DNA of 8,675 bases from Acidiferrobacterales bacterium (lineage in GTDB: Bacteria > Pseudomonadota > Gammaproteobacteria > Acidiferrobacterales > Sulfurifustaceae): the NCBI GenBank assembly GCA_015492195.1, contig WGFP01000190.1, forward strand, positions 1-8,675, given 5' to 3'. A program made the translations under genes and the position numbers. The notes beneath the pieces were generated by a model, which was given only the letters and a program-made list of their open reading frames with translations, was not told the DNA's origin and ran no database searches. The first letter of the stretch is position 1. The number at the start of each line of letters is the position of its first letter. This document shows, in pieces, positions 5,444 to 8,675 of the stretch.

Positions 5444-6424
5444 ATGCAAAGAATAATACTGAGAGTGCTGGGCGGCATCACGGCCTTGCTGCTGGGTCTC
5501 GTGGTAGTCACTTGGCTTATCTGGATACCATCGGCGAAGGAGCCGGGATACGTTTTCGTGGCGGCATGGGGCGAGCGCGGCTCGGCCCCGGGCCAATTCA
5601 ATGATCCTACCGGCATTACCGTGTACGGCGGCGAGGTATTTGTCAGCGACGCGCGCAACGCCCGCATCCAGGTTTTTGATTTCGACGGCCGGTTCAAGCG
5701 CCAATTCGGCACCAAGGGCGACGGCCCCGGTCAACTCGGTCGGCCCATGAACCTGACCGTCGCGGGTGACGAACTGTACGTCGCCGATTATTGGAACGAT
5801 CGTGTTCAAGTGTTTGCATTGGACGGTACGCCGCGCCGCCACATCGGCAAGGCCGGCGAGGGGCCCGGTGAGTTCAACGCCCCCGGCGGGGTCGTGGTGT
5901 CTGCGAAGGGAGACCTTTACGTCGCCGATTTTTACGGCCAGCGCATTCAGCATCTGCGCGCCGACGGCGGTTTCATCAAACAATGGGGGAACACCGGTAA
6001 GGTCGGCATTTGGGCGGGTGAGTTTAATTATCCCACCGACGTTGCCTTGGCGCCCGACGGCACCCTCTACGTCGCCGACGGCTATAACGATCGCATTCAG
6101 GTCTTCGGCCCGGACGGGAAATTTCTGCGCAAATGGGGCGGGCCTTTTGGCATGAATATTTTCGGTCCCTTCAACGGGTGGTTCACCACCGTGACCTCGA
6201 TTGACATCGGTCCGCAGGGCAACGTGTTTGTTGCCGATTTTTACAACAACCGCGTGCAAAAATTCACGGCCAACGGCGTCTTTTTGAGCGCGTTCGGCGG
6301 CAAGGGCCGGGAGGCGGGTCAATTCGACAAGCCTATCGCCGTGGCGGTGGCGAATGACGGCACCGTTTTCGTCGCCGACTACGGGAATAACCGAATTCAA
6401 AAATGGCGCCCCAAGGAAAAGTAG
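5444..6424 (+). CDS. Membrane-anchored NHL-repeat six-bladed beta-propeller
   Basis: The 326-aa product has one N-terminal membrane anchor (about residues 5-27, no obvious cleavage site) and six NHL repeats filling the rest, starting at about residues 39, 83, 129, 176, 226 and 279. Each carries a variant of G-x-F-x-x-P followed by VADxxNxRIQ. NHL propellers are scaffolds for protein, RNA or ligand binding; bacterial extracytoplasmic ones are mostly uncharacterised. The anchor predicts a propeller facing the periplasm. The ATG has GGAGGG at 5429-5434, spacing 9, and starts 24 bases after the barrel gene, so co-transcription is likely. There is no catalytic motif. It could be a sensor, a scaffold for the envelope proteins, or a lyase-like enzyme. 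The 154 bases after it (6425-6578) hold no gene or terminator I can support. Confidence 0.85.
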   Translation: MQRIILRVLGGITALLLGLVVVTWLIWIPSAKEPGYVFVAAWGERGSAPGQFNDPTGITVYGGEVFVSDARNARIQVFDFDGRFKRQFGTKGDGPGQLGRPMNLTVAGDELYVADYWNDRVQVFALDGTPRRHIGKAGEGPGEFNAPGGVVVSAKGDLYVADFYGQRIQHLRADGGFIKQWGNTGKVGIWAGEFNYPTDVALAPDGTLYVADGYNDRIQVFGPDGKFLRKWGGPFGMNIFGPFNGWFTTVTSIDIGPQGNVFVADFYNNRVQKFTANGVFLSAFGGKGREAGQFDKPIAVAVANDGTVFVADYGNNRIQKWRPKEK

Positions 6425-6578
6425 GCCACCGAGCGAACAGGGTCGATGTACCCGAAGAGATGGATTATGCTGTAGCACTCGGCGTGCTTCCGGCGCGCGG
6501 GAAAACGCTGCCGGCCTCGCACTTATAGCCGCCGCTGTTTATGATGCGTTTTTCACTATGTAACGAGGAGACCCCTTC

Positions 6579-7727
6579 ATGATGCCTCGTAAACGCGCTC
6601 TCCTGATAATTATTGCCATCGTTGCGGTGGCCGGTGTGGTGTTCGCGCTTTTTATCATCGCAGGGGGCGGGAGTCCCCGACAGGATGCAACCAGCGGTCA
6701 GAAGCCGGCACGGGGGGAGGAATTGCCCCAACAGGACGCGCGATTCGGTACCGATCCGGATCGCCATTACCTGCCTGACACGGCCATTGACGCGCAGCAG
6801 CCGCCCAACATCGTGCTCGAGGCCACGGACAGCCCGGAAGAACCGTTGCCTTATTATTCGATCGGCCCAAACACCTACATGCTGTTTGGAAACATTGCCG
6901 AGGTCGACCGTTACAACCGCGGTTTCAATGGAAACGCCGGTTTCGTGGTGACCGCCGAGGGCGTGGTCGTCATTGATTCCCTGGGAACACCCAAGCTCGG
7001 CCGGCGCCTGATAGCCACCATACGCCGCGTTACGGACAAACCGATCCGCTACTTGATTATTACCCATAATCATCCCGACCATGCCTACGGCGCCGTTGCC
7101 TTCCGAAAGCTGGGAGGCGTCAACGTGGTTGCCCACAAAGGTACGCTCGACTACATCTATTCAGAAAGGATCGAAACCTCGGCAGCCTATCGGCGCAGCT
7201 TTATTCCGGAAGACATGGCGGATTTCGCGCCGGTGGCGCCCGATACTTTGGTGAACGGACCGCGTTTTTCCAAAGTGACGTTGAAGGTGGGCGACCGTAC
7301 GTTCGATATCTATAACGTCGGCAGGCACCACTCATTCGGTGATTTGGTGGTACACCAGGTGGAGGACAACATTGTCTGGATCTCGGACCTCGCATTTAAT
7401 CAGCGCACCACCTTTATGGGGGACGGCAACAGCCGGCAGGCCATTGATAGCCAGAATTGGCTACTGAAAAAATTCGCAAATGCCAAACTCATGGTGCCCG
7501 GCCACGGCAGCGCCCAGACGTCCCCGTTTCCAATGGTGAAAAAGACCCAGTCCTACATGAAGCGGTTGCGGGAGATGATGGCCAAGGCCGTTGAGGAAGG
7601 AATCGACTTCCAGGACGCCGTGGACCGGGCGGATTTTCCCGAGTGGCGCGGCACGCGTCTGTATGAACTCAATCAAAGGTCCAACGCCAATTTTGTGTAC
7701 CGGGAAATGGAGCAGGAATTGTTCTAA
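6579..7727 (+). CDS. Membrane-anchored metallo-beta-lactamase-fold hydrolase
   Basis: The 382-aa product has an N-terminal membrane anchor (about 7-28), a low-complexity linker to about residue 90, and an MBL-fold domain from about 100 to 320. Zinc ligands are visible: THNHPDHAYG (H163, H165, D167, H168), a His in GRHHSFGD (H250 or H251), D270 in ISDLAF and H309 in PGHG, so both metal sites look intact. The arrangement resembles the SoxH/quinoprotein-relay branch of MBL proteins rather than true beta-lactamases. The active site should face the periplasm. Two ATGs in a row start the frame (6579, 6582); GAGGAG at 6565-6570 is 8 bases from the first. It follows the NHL gene and precedes a thioredoxin. 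Substrate unknown; a hydrolase or thiol-ester enzyme linked to metal or sulfur stress is possible. Confidence 0.87.
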   Translation: MMPRKRALLIIIAIVAVAGVVFALFIIAGGGSPRQDATSGQKPARGEELPQQDARFGTDPDRHYLPDTAIDAQQPPNIVLEATDSPEEPLPYYSIGPNTYMLFGNIAEVDRYNRGFNGNAGFVVTAEGVVVIDSLGTPKLGRRLIATIRRVTDKPIRYLIITHNHPDHAYGAVAFRKLGGVNVVAHKGTLDYIYSERIETSAAYRRSFIPEDMADFAPVAPDTLVNGPRFSKVTLKVGDRTFDIYNVGRHHSFGDLVVHQVEDNIVWISDLAFNQRTTFMGDGNSRQAIDSQNWLLKKFANAKLMVPGHGSAQTSPFPMVKKTQSYMKRLREMMAKAVEEGIDFQDAVDRADFPEWRGTRLYELNQRSNANFVYREMEQELF

Positions 7728-7748
7728 CCGGGAGTGGGCCGGTTTTTT
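7726..7748 (+). terminator. Possible weak intrinsic terminator after the MBL gene
   Basis: AACCGG (7726-7731) pairs with CCGGTT (7739-7744) around a 7-base loop and leads into a run of six T (7743-7748). The stem starts inside the TAA stop codon. It is short (6 bp, four G-C pairs), so termination would be partial at best. It may reduce transcription of the thioredoxin and CcdA-like genes relative to those upstream. Confidence 0.4.
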
Positions 7749-7793
7749 CCGAGGATAACAGGCCGACAACAGCACCGGATTTTTTTGAAGACC

Positions 7794-8072
7794 ATGACAA
7801 TCAAGGTCGAAGTTTTTTCTTCCCCCGGCTGCGGTCGGTGCGCCCGCGCCAAGGACGAACTTCGGAAAATCGCCGAGGAGTTCGGCGAAGATCGAATTCA
7901 ATGGCGCGACGTGAACGTTGTCGAGGAGATTGATCATACGGTGAGCATGGGCGTGCTGTCCACGCCCGCCATCGCCATCGACGGAGAGCTGGTATTTAGT
8001 TCGCTGCCTTCGGCCAAGCGGCTGCGCAAAGCGCTTGAGCAACGGCTCAAGTCAGAGGAAAGAGAAAAGTGA
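7794..8072 (+). CDS. Small thioredoxin-like protein with CGRC active site
   Basis: The 92-aa product has a thioredoxin/glutaredoxin-like fold: VEVFSSPGCGRCARAKDEL with redox pair C13, C16 near the N-terminus and the cis-Pro segment STPAIAIDGE at about 59-68. It resembles the minimal thioredoxins of the Thioredoxin_3/MTH895 type. There is no signal peptide, so it should be cytosolic and could pass electrons to the CcdA-like membrane protein encoded next. I chose the ATG at 7794; longer in-frame starts (GTG at 7734) would cover an unconserved stretch lacking thioredoxin features. The ribosome site is weak (GAAG 3 bases upstream). The C-terminal codons overlap one arm of an inverted repeat (8054-8069), giving the charged end KSEEREK, which may be recruited repeat sequence. 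Confidence 0.83.
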   Translation: MTIKVEVFSSPGCGRCARAKDELRKIAEEFGEDRIQWRDVNVVEEIDHTVSMGVLSTPAIAIDGELVFSSLPSAKRLRKALEQRLKSEEREK

Positions 8073-8112
8073 AAAATTAAGACAACGCATTTGTTGCTTT
8101 TCTCTTTGCTCT
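8054..8112. repeat. Inverted repeat spanning the end of the thioredoxin gene
   Basis: AGAGGAAAGAGAAAAG (8054-8069) and CTTTTCTCTTTGCTCT (8097-8112) are inverted copies matching at 15 of 16 positions, with a 27-base loop. The left arm lies inside the last codons of the thioredoxin gene. The right arm continues into a pyrimidine-only stretch up to 8125, just before the CcdA-like gene. It looks like an intergenic repeat or a partial transcription/translation attenuator. There is no target duplication or transposase. Confidence 0.55.
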
Positions 8113-8131
8113 TTCTTCTTTTCTCTGCATT

Positions 8132-8675
8132 ATGGACATTGAAACCTTACGCACCGCCTTGCAGCAGGCTGATTTACTCGCCATTGGCTTGAGTCTGCTC
8201 GGCGGATTTGTTTTCAGCTTTAATCCGGCCGTCTTCGCCGCCGTGCCGGTGGTGCTGGCCTATGTCACCAAGGCCAAGACCCCACGCCGCGCCGTGTTCC
8301 TGGCCGGCGCGTTCGTCGCCGGCATGGTGTTGGTCCACGGGGTGCTCGGGGCCGCGGCGGCGCTGGGCGGCGACTGGGTCAAGCGTGTCTCGGGACGCGA
8401 ATGGGGCCTGCTGCTCGGGCCTTTGCTGATTTTTCTTGGTCTGATCTGGGCCGGTTGGTTGAGGTTGCGCATCCCGTGGTTTTCCATGCGCGGCAAGGAA
8501 GTAACCAGCGCGTGGGGCGCTTTTCTGTTGGGGTTACCCTTCACGGTGGCGGTCTGTCCCGTCTGCGCCCCGGCCCTGTTGGTGGCGATCACCGCAGCCG
8601 CGGCCATCGGTTCGGTGCCGTTTGGTTTCGCGTTGTTGCTGGCGTACGCGCTCGGGCGCAGCATTCCTATTATTC
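8132..8675 (+). CDS. CcdA/DsbD-like membrane protein, atypical cysteines, C-terminus cut by window edge
   Basis: I translated an open frame of 181 codons from the ATG at 8132 to the right edge. It contains hydrophobic helices at about 15-45, 55-78, 90-112, 128-140 and 145 onward, in the pattern of the CcdA/DsbD transmembrane family that carries reducing power across the inner membrane. In classical CcdA each half has one redox Cys (NPC or SPC in helix 1, TPC in helix 4). Here helix 1 reads SFNPAVFAAVP with Ala33 where Cys is expected, while the second site has two cysteines, AVCPVCAPAL (C142, C145). It follows a CGRC thioredoxin, a pairing typical of CcdA reductant relays. No ribosome site precedes the ATG; the upstream sequence is all pyrimidine. 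It could work as a modified thiol relay or as a CPxC metal transporter. Confidence 0.78.
   Translation, partial: MDIETLRTALQQADLLAIGLSLLGGFVFSFNPAVFAAVPVVLAYVTKAKTPRRAVFLAGAFVAGMVLVHGVLGAAAALGGDWVKRVSGREWGLLLGPLLIFLGLIWAGWLRLRIPWFSMRGKEVTSAWGAFLLGLPFTVAVCPVCAPALLVAITAAAAIGSVPFGFALLLAYALGRSIPII

Noticed and set aside
5138..6478. Long minus-strand open frame of 446 codons opposite the NHL gene
   Set aside because: It mirrors the repetitive NHL coding sequence in high-GC DNA; the product is repeat-shadow sequence without domain features, while the plus strand has a ribosome site and clear NHL blades.
6425..6578. Gap between the NHL and MBL genes checked for a small gene, promoter or terminator
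   Set aside because: Only short hairpins of 4 bp and no T-run, and no small frame with a ribosome site; nothing supportable.
6465..7136. Minus-strand open frame opposite the MBL gene
   Set aside because: It overlaps the zinc-ligand region of a clear MBL protein in antisense and has no recognisable features.

Overview
The window looks like part of a metal-resistance island from a Gram-negative bacterium, most likely a Proteobacterium. The evidence is a classical mer gene set, two predicted outer-membrane beta-barrels, several Sec signal peptides and a moderately high GC content by eye. Genus cannot be read from the sequence. A chemolithotrophic or environmental gammaproteobacterium is a guess from the gene mix and the repeat style.

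Minus-strand arm (2432 down to 1): a compact broad-spectrum mercury operon in the order merT, merP, merB, merA. MerT (inner membrane) and MerP (periplasm) bring Hg(II) in, MerB cleaves organomercurials, and MerA reduces Hg(II) to Hg(0). merA runs off the left edge. It is read from a textbook MerR-type promoter (2461-2493) with a GTAC-N4-GTAC operator inside a 20-bp spacer. No merR gene is in the window.

Control region (2433-2640): back to back with the mer promoter is a second MerR-family promoter facing right, with a ZntR-like operator (CTGGAGTC-A-ACTCCAG core) and a 19-bp spacer. A degenerate copy of that operator lies 65 bp further downstream. The two arms therefore seem to answer to two different MerR-family regulators.

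Plus-strand arm (2641 to right edge): an outer-membrane barrel, a periplasmic HMA-type CxxC protein, a roughly 230-bp MITE-like repeat, a second HMA paralogue, a stub encoding only a signal peptide, a second barrel, a membrane-anchored NHL six-bladed propeller, a membrane-anchored metallo-beta-lactamase-fold hydrolase, a small CGRC thioredoxin, and the start of a CcdA-like membrane protein. The barrel and HMA genes form a mirror-image pair (barrel-HMA / HMA-barrel).

Inferred working model: the left arm is ordinary mercury detoxification. The right arm looks like a less familiar envelope module that may bind soft metals in the periplasm (HMA proteins), pass them across or sense them at the outer membrane (barrels), and supply thiol reductant (thioredoxin plus CcdA-like protein). 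The roles of the NHL and MBL proteins in this are not clear. That the right arm handles mercury is suggested only by its position.
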